Assembly: GCA_963971535.1 (NCBI GenBank)
Contig: OZ020589.1
Location: forward strand, 57,066,342 to 57,130,341
Origin: Notolepis coatsorum
Taxonomy: Eukaryota > Chordata > Actinopteri > Aulopiformes > Paralepididae
Length of the DNA: 64,000 nucleotides
Direction: 5' to 3'
In this document: one piece after another, positions 1 to 11,822 of the stretch
Layout: the number at the start of each line of letters is the position of its first letter
Numbering within the stretch: the first letter of the stretch is position 1
The notes under the pieces: generated by a model
Database searches by the model: none
Told to the model about the DNA's origin: nothing
What the model saw: the letters and a program-made list of their open reading frames with translations, nothing else
Program-made: the position numbers and the translations under genes

Positions 1-344
1 GGGTAGACTCTTCCCATCTACCCGCCACTGGCCGGTGAGTCAAAAAGTTAATTTTGCTCCCTGATGACAATACAACAAGGGAGTACCCATCTGACTTTAA
101 CATATTTTCTTCTACTGTGGTGGTGTCATCTTGGCTCCTCCCTGATGAGGAGAATTATATCCCGATTAAAGTTGGCAACACTTCCACATTCGACAGGAAT
201 GTTTCTGGCTGTTTCATGGAATATAAAAGGTTTCTTTCTCTTCTGGAATGTGGGCAGTTCAAACTCCTCAAGCCTATCAAATAAGACTATCCATGGATTT
301 GTCACATTATCGCCCCAGCTGAACAGCAGGACAAGCCACAATAT
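1..344. other. Unassigned sequence
   Basis: No recognised gene or repeat. Short open frames exist on both strands (for example 126-341 minus), but none shows a domain I know and none has supporting context. Confidence 0.3.
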
Positions 345-600
345 GATCTTTTGCCTTTTCCTCCCATTTTCTCCCCAATTTAGTCATTATGCCATTTCCC
401 CATGTGTGTCGCGGTCCTGGTCGTTTCGCTGCCCTACTGTCTGTCTGGGGAGGGTGTAGACTTCCACATGTCTCCCCCGATACAGCTTCACTGGGAGAGC
501 GTAGGTGCGCAAAGGTTCAGCTATACCTCCCCAAGAACCTGCCCCCGTTGAATACGTGCCCTGACGTAGAGTCCATGAAAGATGTTTACATTTTTATTAA
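345..600 (-). mobile_element. Degenerate SINE-related sequence
   Basis: The stretch from 350 has the same kind of pyrimidine-rich 'ctcccattttctcccc' run followed by 'aattt.gtcat' that forms the A-rich end of the SINE at 17983-18464, read on the minus strand. No clear tRNA-like head or target duplication survives. The resemblance is partial and could be an older relative of the same SINE family. Confidence 0.3.
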
Positions 601-848
601 GGCTATGTATTTTCCTGGGCGATGCCCTCTCTTATGGTGAACGACATACACATGCATCGATTCATAGGCACTCGACAGTCAGCGTGATGAGTTACTTTGA
701 GGTAGACATCAGGGCCCTCATTTATCAAGTTTTCTTAGAAAGTATTCTATTTTCGTTCTTAAGCACAGAATTTAGAATGTGTGCACGCACAAAAAAAAAC
801 GGGATTTATCACACGTGCGTACACAGGTCCTACGCACACCTGTCTTGA

Positions 849-1075
849 TAAATATCACCTTGCTCCTAAGCTGGAGCTCGTGCACTGTTTTAAGTATTTG
901 CATACCAGAACCGCCCTGATTAACCATATACGGTAATGGGCCACCCCCATGAAATGTGGAAAAGTGGACTAAGCCGAGGGAAGCGTGTTGTACATGGTGA
1001 CGTCGGATATTATATCTATTAACTTCCTAAAAGACCATTGCTGCCTGGACACCGCAAACACTAATAAAGACCATT
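849..1075. other. Internal non-coding part of the 712-8240 element
   Basis: Lies between the left terminal region and the inverted-repeat block at 1076. No open frame of note and no recognised motif. Confidence 0.3.
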
Positions 1076-1373
1076 AACGTTAGGTTATGACTATAACCAA
1101 GTTCTGTTAACACTAGTGGACGCTCAGCGTCTCATTGCATATATCTTGCTTCAGCATATATACACTGAATACATTTCAAAATGTACCTTTAAATGCCAGC
1201 ATTCATCTGGCCACACCCCCATCCGCTTACCTACATAAGCAGGGGTGGTGCCACACACTCATCTCCTTCCCAACAAATTTCACCACAATGAAAAATCAAG
1301 GGCAGCAGCGGCGTCTAGACGCTGAGCGTCCACTAGTGTTAACAGAACTTGGTTATAGTCATAACCTAACGTT
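1076..1373. repeat. 298-bp foldback element with perfect 57-bp inverted arms
   Basis: Positions 1076-1132 and 1317-1373 are perfect reverse complements over 57 bp. The inner 32 bp of each arm (1101-1132 and 1317-1348) is a variant of the terminal repeat of the large element at 1371-6611. The loop from 1133 to about 1290 copies the first part of that large element. The outer 25 bp arms are unrelated to it. It looks like a short non-autonomous derivative of the large element sitting in a palindrome, and it abuts the left end of copy A, overlapping it by 3 bp. Confidence 0.65.
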
Positions 1374-2568
1374 CTGTATCACACTAGCTCCCGCTCAGCG
1401 TCTCATTGCATAATAGGAGCTGAGCGGGAGCTAGAAGCTCGACAAATGTACCCCGCTGAGGCCCCCCACAACCATCAGATCAGGGAGGGCCGAGCCCCCC
1501 CGACCCCCCCTAATGGAGGGCACCCCCCCTATTGGGGGCTTCACGGGAGGGCGACGGACCCGACCGTGCGAAGAGGCACTCAAGCAACTCAACGCACAGG
1601 GTGAGCAGACCGTGGCTTGACCCCACGACTACACACACGCACAACCCGCATGCCACCCGGGAACGAACGGAGGGAACAACCTCGTTACTGCCCCCAGAAT
1701 CACGGGGTCAAGGGCAAACCCAACCCCGTGGCAAGGCCGTAGCAGCGGAGCGCGAAGGAAGACCCAGACCCACCAAAGGGACTGGACCCCCTGGAACAGG
1801 GGCCCGGAGAAGTCCATGATGCCAGCATCAAGACCCCACCAGGTGGGCACTTAGTGACCCCGCCCCCCACATCGCCAGCGTATTCGGACAAAGGCCCGTC
1901 AGCCGAGCGGGCCCTGTCCCCCCAATAGTACACCGCCTGGCACACTGACCCTGCAGAACAGGCAGTCAGCATGGCCGTAAGCACACAAAAAAGGTTAACC
2001 AACGGAAGCAGGCAGCGCACTGGGGAAAAACCAGGCAACAGGCGGTTAACCCTAGCCTGGAGACTGCGGACGAGACAGGCGCCAGAGGGGACAGCTGAAC
2101 ACAGCCGCACCGGCGGAAGGGGCGTAAGCTGGCGGTGTTGCATGACCAAGCCTCCATTTAAAAAAAAACCACCCAGAGGGGTTGAGGCAGAGAAGGCTGA
2201 CACGATCGGCAGATGTCATGAACGTGCAGGGGCACCCTCAACCGGTGAACCCGGGAGTTGACACTGCTCCAACACACCAGGGAATCAACCACCTTGGTGT
2301 TACCCAATGCGGTGGTTGTTCCTATAACCCCTCAAGAAAAAAACTCCAAAACACACCTGCGGGTATACACCGGCTATACCGCAGTACAAGTGTTTCAGTT
2401 TTTCAAAAAAGGGTTAACCCAGGCCTACGGGTCGACGAAACATGACTTCGGACCGGGCCCGGCGATACGGGAAGCACAGGGTCACCAGAGGAGGTCAAAG
2501 ACCACCCCAACAGGCCCCTCTTCGCCATGCGTGAGAGAGGAGCGAAAAAGAATGGAGAACCAGCCCCA

Positions 2569-2686
2569 AGCACACCGTACTTGGTATTCCCAGGTGGTCT
2601 CCCAACCAAGTACTAACCAGGACCAACCTGTGTAGCGGCCGAGATCTGACGAGATCGAGCGTGTACAGGTTGGCATGGCCGTAAGC
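2569..2686 (-). rRNA. 5S rRNA-derived sequence inside copy A (probably not a functional gene)
   Basis: On the minus strand this starts gcttacggcca, as fish 5S rRNA does, and keeps the downstream block gttagtacttgg followed by gggag, the segment around box C of the internal Pol III promoter, although the last part reads gaccacctggga here. The box A region (normally agctaagcagggt) is degraded. The same derivative is present at 62973-63091. The changes in box A and the stems argue against a working 5S gene. SINE3-type elements in fish also use a 5S-derived head, but this block lies inside a larger element. Confidence 0.6.
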
Positions 2687-5345
2687 CATTACGACAGTGC
2701 TGAGTAAAAAACGTACCCAACCAGGGTCTCCATAGTGCTTAACCCTGTGACACCCGGACCGACCTGGCATTTTTCCCCCTGAAAAAAGCCCAAGTCCCTC
2801 AGGGTACCAGAACAGCAGATCTGCATCCCCGGCGGACGACGGGTTCAACTGATCCGGACCAGCATGACCACAACCAGTCCCGTGCCCTAACCACGCCGAC
2901 ATGCCTACTCCAGGAGAAGGGGCAGATATGCGTGTTGATCTTAAACATGAAAAGAAGGCACCACCCAGACGTTCGGGGCGAACCGCGCCCGGTGGCCCAC
3001 CCCCAGGGCGTGAGACCCCTCTACATATGTTCAGATCCATTCCGTCATCATCCCCCAGATATGAACGAGAATCCGTCGATAACCAAAACCAGGTTGTCGG
3101 ATTTGGTCGTCGGAAGAGGAAAAACCTCCATCCCAGTTGCTTTATAAAAACGCCGTTTTAACTTCAAACAACCAAGGCGTGCCAGTCAGTCGCCTGTTTA
3201 CAGAACACCCCGAGCTAGCACTATGCGTGCGTCGGGACACACCCACATCAATGAACAGGCTATTTAGACCTGTCATTGAATCCCCAAGGCGCCCAGGGGA
3301 ACGACAAGAGGGGTGTGATACTTCCTAACTCCAACTCTTTTTAGTAGAAAAGAAGGAAGCACCAACAGTATGTATCCCAGTCTACACAGCCGGGGGTAAA
3401 ATTCACATTTTTACATCCCACCACCCTCCCATAGGAAGGAGACGGGAATCCCCAGAGAGACTTCCCACACGAGCTGTACAGATTGAAAAGAATATATTGC
3501 ACCTTGAGCCATGTAAAAAATTGGTTTTAGGGCTCTCCGGGGAGGAGGCACTGAACCCATACCCACTCAATAATCGAATTGAATCGAATACATACACAAT
3601 AGAGTAGGACTCCTTCTAGAGGGTCCACTCACCTTGACAATCTGAGGAGGAGGCTCTGTACTCTGAAGGAGGCTCCCTCCTCACGGAAGGAGTCCCAACT
3701 CACAGAAGGCCCGAATAGGAGCTTGGTGAGGAGGAGCCCTGACCACCCCCCGAAACAGATCCATCACATGGACCTGAACAGCACACGGAAGTCCTACCAA
3801 CAGAGACGCGCACGGTGACGTACTCTATGGCGGGGGAATTTCTGCGGTACACACGCCCAATATTCCAGGCCGTGGGACCAGGAAACTCCCCCCCCCCCCC
3901 CCCCCCCCCCTCACCCTGTAACGTGCCGAACCGCAACGTGACAGGAACCTTGAAGGACAGGTGGGTTTACCCCTGACCAACAGAAAAAAGGGGGAGGAAA
4001 GGTTACCAGTTCACCCCTTTACGACGCCACACCCATGATACGATGTAATGACAAAAAGAGAGTATGACACAGTCATAGTCAGCTCCATGAAGCGTCTGAC
4101 AGCTTCACACAGCGCATGAGCTAACCTGCTATCTGATTTTCACTAAGGAAAAAACAGAATAGAGAGGGCCCTCCAAGAGCCCCGGTACCAAACTTACACA
4201 TGTGCTTCTGTGGCCAGTCCAACCCAGTTGTAGGTCACATGACACACACAACCCATCATCACCTACAAAAAATGGCAAAAACACTCTACAGAGGAACGCC
4301 GTTTTTCATAATGAGAGAATACATAATTCTCGATTAGTATCGGCCACAGGCCTTGCTAAGCACACACGAAAGCGACCAAACAATCTTTTCTTTTAGGAAA
4401 ATAAAGTTTCTCCAGCAGTTTTAGCACAACCTCAGCAATCAAGCTAAGGGTTACATCGCATCCCTACCACACAATGACACAATGTAGTGCAACAACATGT
4501 CTGAGAGGAGGATGAAGAAGTCCCCAGGGAACCGGGGGGAAACACAATCCTCCTACTTTACCCTTAATACGGCCAGTTAAAACAGGAAAACCTGTTAATA
4601 TGTGAACACACTGTTCATTGTCATTACAGGCTGAGAAAAGAATCATTCTTTACTCATTTGTCACTAAGCATAGCTTTATAGGTTAGTTAACCCCCTTAGT
4701 TGTGAGTACCACGGTACATATAAACACACATGATGTTTCTCAACACAACAAACCAGATCATTTTCACATCTGTAACAACAACCCGATTTGCATGGAGAAG
4801 CTAAATACCAGCGACAAGACAATTCACACACAACTTGCGTCGTATCCTAAAAGTAGTGCAGCAACACTCGTTTTGGAAAACATCGTTATTTACAAAACAT
4901 TTAGAAGGGAAAGCCAGAAGAAGTGTACAAGGTCTGGCCAAACCTTGCCTACCCGGAGCGTAGATCAAGCGAAGTGCAGTCTCAAGGCACCGTAGTAAAC
5001 ACAGCCGTTCCGTGTTGTCGATCTGGGCAGCGTCGCCGCTCCACCCCGTCGCTACGGTCCCTCTTGTTGACGCAGTCCTTGCCGTCCTGGCCCAGGGCAG
5101 GTTCGACGAACATCCTCTGTCAAAGATGACGTCGTAGTCAAGAGTGTTTAAAACATGTTATAATCAAAGCACGTTCAACAGAGTAGCATTAAGCTAACGG
5201 CCGCTCCAACCGTCGGTCGCTACCGCACCTGCCCGCGAGACGCCGAGCGAACGGCGCACGCGACCAGAGGGGAGGGAGGGAAAGGGGAGTTGGGAACCGC
5301 AGCGGCGCGCGAGGGGCCGGAGCCACCCCGCGCTGGGCCTCGGCC

Positions 5346-5599
5346 GATAGCAGCAAGCTAACGTTTCCTAGCCTAACCTAGGTAGGCCACCTAGTGATCA
5401 CAGTAGGCCAGCGCCGCAGCTAACAGCTGACTGGCTAACAGTAGGCCACCACTAGCACGTAAGCTAAGCAGCGATAGCAGCAAGCTAACGTTTCCTAGCT
5501 AACCCAGGTAGGCCACCTAGTGATCACAGCAGGCCAGCGCCGCAGCTAACAGCTGACTGGCTAACAGTAGGCCACCACTAGCACGTAAGCTAAGCAGCT
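5346..5599. repeat. 127-bp tandem duplication in GC-rich part of copy A
   Basis: Two near-identical units begin at 5346 and 5473 (gatagcagcaagctaacg). They are rich in gctaac and tgatcac motifs and lie beside a CpG-rich block at 5190-5345. The equivalent region of copy B is 58798-59050. Confidence 0.8.
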
Positions 5600-6611
5600 A
5601 TCACCTGAACTTGTACACAATGATATAACACTCACCCAGACAGGCCGCCGTTCTGAAACCCTCCTCACTTTTTAAGAGAAAAGAGAAACAAGATGTTAAC
5701 ACAGTTTTACAACGGTGATTTACCAACACCCGACGGAGCCAGCACAATACCCAACTGGCCTGTGTAGCTGACTTTGAACACAGATCTTCCGCTAATGAAC
5801 ATCTATGCCCATATCTCCTCGTGAGGGAATACTCTCATTTGGATATGAAAGAAAGATGGGGCCTAACACGGTGACAGAGAGACATCCACTCGTCCAGAAA
5901 ACACAGGGATCACCAATGTTAATGGTCGTGGCCCACTAGTTAAACTATAATGGGCTTCAGATCAAGGTCTTCCGCTGCTGCCTAAGAGGCTGAACAAAAG
6001 ACCTTAATCTGGGGCCGGTGTTCGTAAACATTGTCAGTTAGCCCCCATAGCACTAACAGACAAGTGGAGCCGCAAGCAAAACAGTACTCACCAACCTGAA
6101 ACCCACCGCTTCTCACAACAGCGGCGCGTCCTACAGTTCAGCTGTGTCCTGAAAGGTTTCACCCCAACCAACACAGCAAGGAACTGCAGTTGAGAGGCAT
6201 GCAGCGGCGTGCTCCCAATACGAAAACCGGTGGAGGATTTTAGAATGATCACCATCTTCCACACACTCCAGTGACGAAGACAATATCGCCGTATTTTCTC
6301 GAAAATAGTGAGAGAGAAAATAAAGATATGATGTCAACGTATCTCCTTCTTCCTTTCCTCGTAAACATTGCTCTTCCAGCCAATATTTTTCTCCACGTCA
6401 AGTGGGCAAATGAGCAACACGTTGCTTGTGATGATATTTGAGAAGGAGATGAGTGTGTGGCACCACCCCTGCTTATGTAGGTAAGCGGATGGGGGTGTGG
6501 CCAGGTGAATGCTGGCATTTAAAGGTACATTTTGAAATGTATTCAGTGTATATATGCTGAAGCGAGATATATGCAATGAGACGCTGAGCGGGAGCTAGTG
6601 TGATACAGAAC

Positions 6612-7182
6612 CACTGTTTTGCCGTTGCCCGTTGGTGTCATTAATGCATGCTGGAATAAGAATGCCTTTCTTCATTTATTTTTAATATTAATAATTATTA
6701 TATTACAATAAAAGACAGCTCCGTCTTTTAATACACACATATATTGTACAGTAACGTCAAATAAATACGTACAGTCCCCGCTGAAATAAAGGTTCTGCAC
6801 GCACGTACCAGCAGTGATCTACAGCATAAAAGATAGCCACTTTATATACTATTCTGGGTAGACAATTCATCTGTATCGCAACAGAGTCACGGATCTGGTC
6901 GGGGCAGGTAGCATTATGTCGGGAAAATCTTTATGAAATAAACAAATGTGAATTAAATAATTTAAAATTAAGTTTAGCATATTAAATCGTTTTATAAGCT
7001 TATATCTTTTTTCGTGCTGATTTGAGAAGGGTCCAGCTGCAGAGCCGGAGAGCAACGCTCTCAGGGCCAAGATAGCACTTATACTATTTTGAGAAAGACA
7101 GCAGAGAGACAGACAGCAGAGAGTCAGACAGACAGACCTTATAAATAAATTTGATTTGATTTGATTTGACAGACACTGTTCC
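6612..7182. other. AT-rich non-coding stretch
   Basis: No supported gene. Contains an A/T-rich run around 6670-6720 and a small inverted relationship between gctgcagagccggagag at 7036 and its complement near 7652. Confidence 0.35.
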
Positions 7183-7496
7183 ACCTCCTAGTAGAGACTC
7201 CCCCCTCCCCCCTGGACCACCTCCTAGTAGAGACTTCTCTAGGAAGAAGACGAAGATGAGGATTAATGACTTGACTTTTCTGGTTACAGCCGTGTACTGC
7301 AGTGAAAGGGTTAAGTTTTGCTTGCGTGGTTGCAATTCCCCCTCCTCATCGCAGCCGGTCGTACAGTCTCTACTAGGAGGTGGTCCAGAGGGGGGGGGGG
7401 GGTGAGTCTCTACTAGGAGGTGGTCCAGAGGGGGGGGTCTCTACTAGGAGGTGGTCCAGAGGGGGGGGGGGGGGGGGGAGTCTATACTAGGAGACT
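7183..7496. repeat. Minisatellite of a 'cctcctagtagagac' unit in both orientations
   Basis: Units reading cctcctagtagagactc occur at 7185-7225 and, in reverse orientation (tctctactaggaggtggt), at about 7367, 7407 and 7438, each followed by a G run of variable length (reversed in the first block). The two blocks face each other across 7240-7360. Confidence 0.7.
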
Positions 7497-7503
7497 AGTA
7501 ATC

Positions 7504-8099
<596 letters not shown>

Positions 8100-8426
8100 C
8101 CGCTGGGCGCCGGTACGCATGGTCCGACCTGTGCTTAAATATACGCACACAGTCAAGCACAAGTTCAAATTGATAAATCCCACACTTTGCTTAGAAATGA
8201 TCGTACGCACGGGTTACGCCACATTGATAAATGAGGGCCCAGGTATGTGGCCAAACAAAGTATAAATATACTGTTTGTTTTATATTGATATTGAAGTGGT
8301 TTAGGAATTGCTTGACACTATTTGCAAGTATTGTTTTCTATGTAATGGTATGCTATGCTTGAACTAATTAGCAGATTTAAACGTGCCAACTAGCTATCGT
8401 TAGCATTGATAACTTTTTTTGTGGTG

Positions 8427-8525
8427 GGGGGGGGGGGGGGGGGGTTGTAGTGGTAGTAGTAATGATATTAGTAGTAGTTGTGTAATGATAGTAGTAGTAA
8501 TAGTAGTAATGACAGTAGTAGTAGC
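8427..8525. repeat. G run followed by TAG/TAA-rich simple repeat
   Basis: A homopolymer G run at 8427-8443 followed by imperfect gtagtagtaat repeats to about 8525. Confidence 0.85.
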
Positions 8526-9102
8526 TGTTACAATTTGGTACCCATGTGCAGTACAGAACAGATATGACAAAAGGCAGGTGTTGGTTTTCAAACAAGGCAC
8601 TGTTACTTTAATTGCATAACGAACGGCACACGCAGACGATGGTGTATAAATGAAAATGGAGATGAATCTCCATCTCAAAAACACGTTAAATCCTCAATAC
8701 ACACGATAAACGGGAAAACAAAGTGGAGAGAGCACTGTCTCCAAAACACGTTACTCGGTACACACGTCAAATGACGGAGGGCATATACACACAATACGAT
8801 AATCTTCTAATAGCGGATACACACAGTAATCAATGATGACATGGTGATTTAAACACATAGCAACATACTCATCTGTCCGTGACAAGGAACGATGAGACTA
8901 GAGTTGTAGGTGTTACTCACAGACAGTTTGCTGATCGACTGACACTAGCGGTGTGTGACAAGGAAGATAATATAATGAGACATTTAACTAGTCACACCAG
9001 GTACAAATCAATGTAATTAGGACATGGAGACAGGTCAATTACCCACCAGATAACGCTAGAGGTTTTCTCCTGAGGCGAGCAAACCCCAAACGTTACAAGT
9101 AG
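8526..9102. other. Unassigned non-coding sequence
   Basis: Frequent cacacg/aacacgtta motifs at 8680-8770 hint at a degenerate repeat, but I recognise no family and no gene. Confidence 0.3.
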
Positions 9103-9445
9103 CAGTGTTGTAGTCGAGTCATTAAATCTCGAGTCTGAGTCGATCTTGAGTCCCCAGTGTTCGAGTCCGAGTCCAAGTCTGAGTCACCAAAGAAGAGCCA
9201 GAGTCGAGTCTGAGTCAAGTCCCCATTACCCTAGTCTGAGTCAGAGTCCAAGTCATCAAGGTTGAGTCCTTGCATGAAATTAAATAATGTTATGGTATTA
9301 TTAATATAGCCATCAATATCTTATGCCAAATGATTAGGGTCTATTAAAAAAAGATAAACTGTATTTATCACTTAACAAGTCGGAGTCCTCGTCTGCACCT
9401 TCCGAGTCCGAATGAAGTCAATGTTCGAGTCCAAGTCAGAGTCAT
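9103..9445. mobile_element. GAGTC-rich hAT-type MITE remnant
   Basis: Begins with CAGTGTTGTAGTCGAGTC, the terminus of an abundant fish hAT-like MITE whose body is made of variants of gagtc(c/t)gagtc. The motif recurs at 9110-9250 and again at 9375-9440. The far terminus is not seen as a clean inverted copy, so the element is probably truncated. Confidence 0.55.
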
Positions 9446-9591
9446 CAGTCATTATATAGCACATTTAACATGACACATGTCAACCAAAGTACTGTACAGA
9501 GGGTAGATACATAAATACATCTAGACAACATATAGACAACAATCAGGGCCGCCTGGGAGAAATGCGAGGCCCTGTGCGAGATTTAACGCGA

Positions 9592-9634
<43 letters not shown>

Positions 9635-9661
9635 AGGTAAAAAAAAAAAAAAAAAAAAATT

Positions 9662-9703
<42 letters not shown>

Positions 9704-10901
9704 ATATATACAGTCAACATATTCTTAAATAATAGCGCTGCCCGAGGCGGGGCATGATACAGTCAACATATAGCAAAAGAGAGAGCGAAAGAGAGCTCCC
9801 GTTCTACAGTCAATATACAGTGTACAGAGAGAGAGAGAGAGAGAACATGTGTTTGTCATGTGTGTGTGTGTTAGAGAGAGACTAGAGCATGTATGACAGA
9901 TTCAAAAGGACAAAGATCAAAAGAGAGAGAGAGAGAGAGAGAGAGAGACACATTGGAAAGAAATTGAAATGCTATTTGGCCCTAAACAGAGAGTACACAG
10001 TGGCAGAATACCCGAGCACTGTGACTGAAGATCCTTGAGCACAGCCTAGCCATCGAGAAAGGCCGCCATAGGCAGACTGTGTGTGTTAGAAAGAGAGAGA
10101 GAGAGAGAGAGAACATGTGTGTTTGTCATGTGTGTGTGTGTTAGAGACTAGAGCATGTATGACAGATTCAAAAGGACAAAGATCAACACTTAAATCCAAC
10201 AAGAAGAGCAGGGTATACCAGAGAAACCAAAGCAAGGAGCCAATGGCCGACATCAGCTAAATAGGCTAGCCAGGTACTCTGTGACACCAGGCCACACACA
10301 GCTTTGGCCAATGGCCCAACGCTACACAAGCTACACAAGCTACACAAGCTACACCATTCACACACAGCACATGTCGTATCTCCAAATGTTGTGAAGTAGC
10401 ATATGTTTTGCCTGGAAAAAAACATCGTTATTAACAAAACATTCGGGAGGGGAAGGAAGTAAGAGTGGGGTAATGTCATGACATTTTCATTAATCTTAGT
10501 TACCTGGCTGCACGAGGGCGCAGGGCGAAAGGCCGCAACACAGGTCTCCACGTTGACGAAAGGCCTCAGCGCGCCTCCCTCCACCTTCGCTCCCCACCCC
10601 TCCCTCCTGGTATAGTACGGGGGGCCACGGCTCCGGCCGAGGAGACTGGGTGTGGGGAGGACGTGGTGGGCCGACAGCCAGCCAGCCCACACATGGCGTC
10701 TGGCTAACAGTTAGCTCAATCAGGCACGTGGCTCTATGTAGCTGCATACAGCCAGGTGCTATCACCACCAGGCACACACCGTTAGCGTTAGCTACTAGTA
10801 GTATTAGCTCGTCGACCAGTTTGGCTCCAGATAGAGAAAGACAGATCCACGGCGGGTATATAATCATATGTTGACTCACGGTCACTCACCATAACGCAGT
10901 A

Positions 10902-11015
10902 TCAACGTGGAAGGAAACTTTCTTGGCCCCACGGTGTAATTTCTTCTTCTTCTTCTTCGAGTACTTTCCGGCAGACTGGACACCTTTCGGCGTATTGCTT
11001 CTTTTGAAAAGACAT
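10902..11015 (-). CDS. Short ORF in the hAT element, possible relic first exon
   Basis: A 37-codon frame beginning MSFQKK, with a CPVC pair and a run of six glutamates before its stop. hAT transposases often start with a short basic segment and a zinc-binding pair, so this may be a relic, but it is too short to tell. A gtgagt splice-donor-like site follows near 10888. Chance is a real alternative. Confidence 0.2.
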   Translation of the reverse strand: MSFQKKQYAERCPVCRKVLEEEEEEITPWGQESFLPR

Positions 11016-11372
11016 CCACTCGCCTCGCCGCGCTCCTCTGGATAGATTAGCTAACGTGATAATGACCGACCTCTTTCTTCGTCTTGGCTATTGGGCATAA
11101 CTAAGCATAGTCAAAAGCTGCACGCGCGAAAATGTCAAACGCAGCCGACTCACGCTGCCGGCGTCTACACTGTCTACACATGTAAGTAAAACCACTCCCT
11201 TCGTTGAAACCAATGCTGCTGCAGAATCCCAGAGGCTGAGCTCCAATAGTGAGTATGTCTGCAGCTGCAGGACTGCAGACCCAGGAACAAGTCAGACACA
11301 TTCTACAAACGTGTCTAATGTGAAATATATAAGCATATAAGCAAAACTAGATTTTAGGTCTGTGATGAAAAA

Positions 11373-11446
11373 GGGCCTCGCGGGAAGGGGGGCCTCGCAA
11401 AAAAAAAAAAAAAAAAAAATAATAATAAAAAAAAAATTAATAAAAA

Positions 11447-11481
<35 letters not shown>

Positions 11482-11504
11482 GAGGCCCCCCTTCCCGCGA
11501 GGCC
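11373..11504. repeat. Inverted repeat with A and T runs
   Basis: gggcctcgcgggaaggggg at 11373 pairs with its complement ending at 11504. The arms enclose an A run and a T run, giving a long potential hairpin. The outer 'cgaggccc' motif also occurs near the other end of the hAT element at 9565-9597. Confidence 0.8.
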
Positions 11505-11612
11505 CTGTGCGACCGCACTGCTCGCACACCCCCTGAGGCGGCCCTGACAACAATCACAACTCCGTTTTACGGGAGGGCACTCAGGCAAGCACACAGGAAA
11601 ACAGGGCATGAG

Positions 11613-11762
11613 TCAGTGAACATCTAGAAAAGCTAATAGGTAGAAGTGGGTTTTGAGTCTAGATTTGAAGGCATCTGTTGAGGGGGCAGGCCTAATGGAG
11701 GTGGGGATGCTGTTCCACAGTTCAGGGGCTGCGACAGCAAAGGCACGGCCCCCCCTGAGCTT
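11613..11762 (-). pseudogene. LINE reverse transcriptase C-terminal fragment
   Basis: The minus-strand frame contains the motif RAFAVAAPELWNSIP followed by FKSRLKTHFY, the typical end of L2/CR1-like LINE ORF2 proteins. Only about 50 residues survive; the catalytic domains are missing. The open frame continues upstream to 11897, but that part is unrelated sequence. Confidence 0.7.
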
Positions 11763-11822
11763 AACACTTTCAGTGCCAACAACGAGATTTCTCGTTAGTT
11801 CATGCCAACCGTTGAGTGCCGA

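Larger units (their letters stand above)
1371..6611 (-). mobile_element. 5S-bearing inverted-repeat element, copy A (complete)
   Basis: A 5241-bp element with perfect 42-bp terminal inverted repeats at 1371-1412 and 6570-6611 (outer motif GTTCTGTATCACACTAGC). It is drawn on the minus strand because its homologue at 57786-63581 runs on the plus strand and carries the better TATA motif near its start. Reading from 6611 downward it has a promoter-like start, a GC-rich region with a 127-bp tandem duplication (5346-5599), a long non-coding middle, a 5S rRNA-derived block (2569-2686) and a GC-rich end. The left end also has a 15-bp inverted pair (1386-1400 and 1419-1433). Open frames are short and none is a recognisable transposase, integrase or reverse transcriptase. 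No target duplication is visible. It could be a non-autonomous DNA element or a duplicated genomic segment. Confidence 0.65.
9544..11546. mobile_element. Non-autonomous hAT transposon with 8-bp target duplication
   Basis: Ends cagggccgcct (9544) and aggcggccctg (11546) are terminal inverted repeats. The element is flanked by an exact 8-bp duplication, acaacaat, at 9536-9543 and 11547-11554. CAGGG ends with an 8-bp duplication are the hAT signature. At 2003 bp it is too short for a full transposase and none is visible. The interior holds a C run, A and T runs, GA repeats, and a large A/T hairpin near the right end. Confidence 0.85.
9446..11762 (-). mobile_element. L2-like LINE 3' fragment, split by a hAT insertion
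   Basis: On the minus strand, 11762-11613 encodes the last part of a LINE reverse transcriptase and 9543-9455 carries an L2-type 3' UTR (complement of tatatagcacatttaac and ccaaagtactgtacag). The two parts are separated exactly by the hAT element at 9544-11546. It is 5' truncated near 11762. Confidence 0.65.

Noticed and set aside
126-341. 71-codon minus-strand frame near the window start
   Set aside because: No recognised motif, no neighbours to support it, and an overlapping frame on the other strand is equally long.
2495-3040. 181-codon minus-strand frame in copy A (and the match at 62757-63164)
   Set aside because: It reads straight through the 5S rRNA-derived block, so it is unlikely to be a protein gene, and its wording matches no family I know.
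10183-10692. 169-codon minus-strand frame with CSLCSLCSLCS
   Set aside because: The cysteine run comes from a short tandem repeat (acacaagct) in a non-autonomous hAT element.
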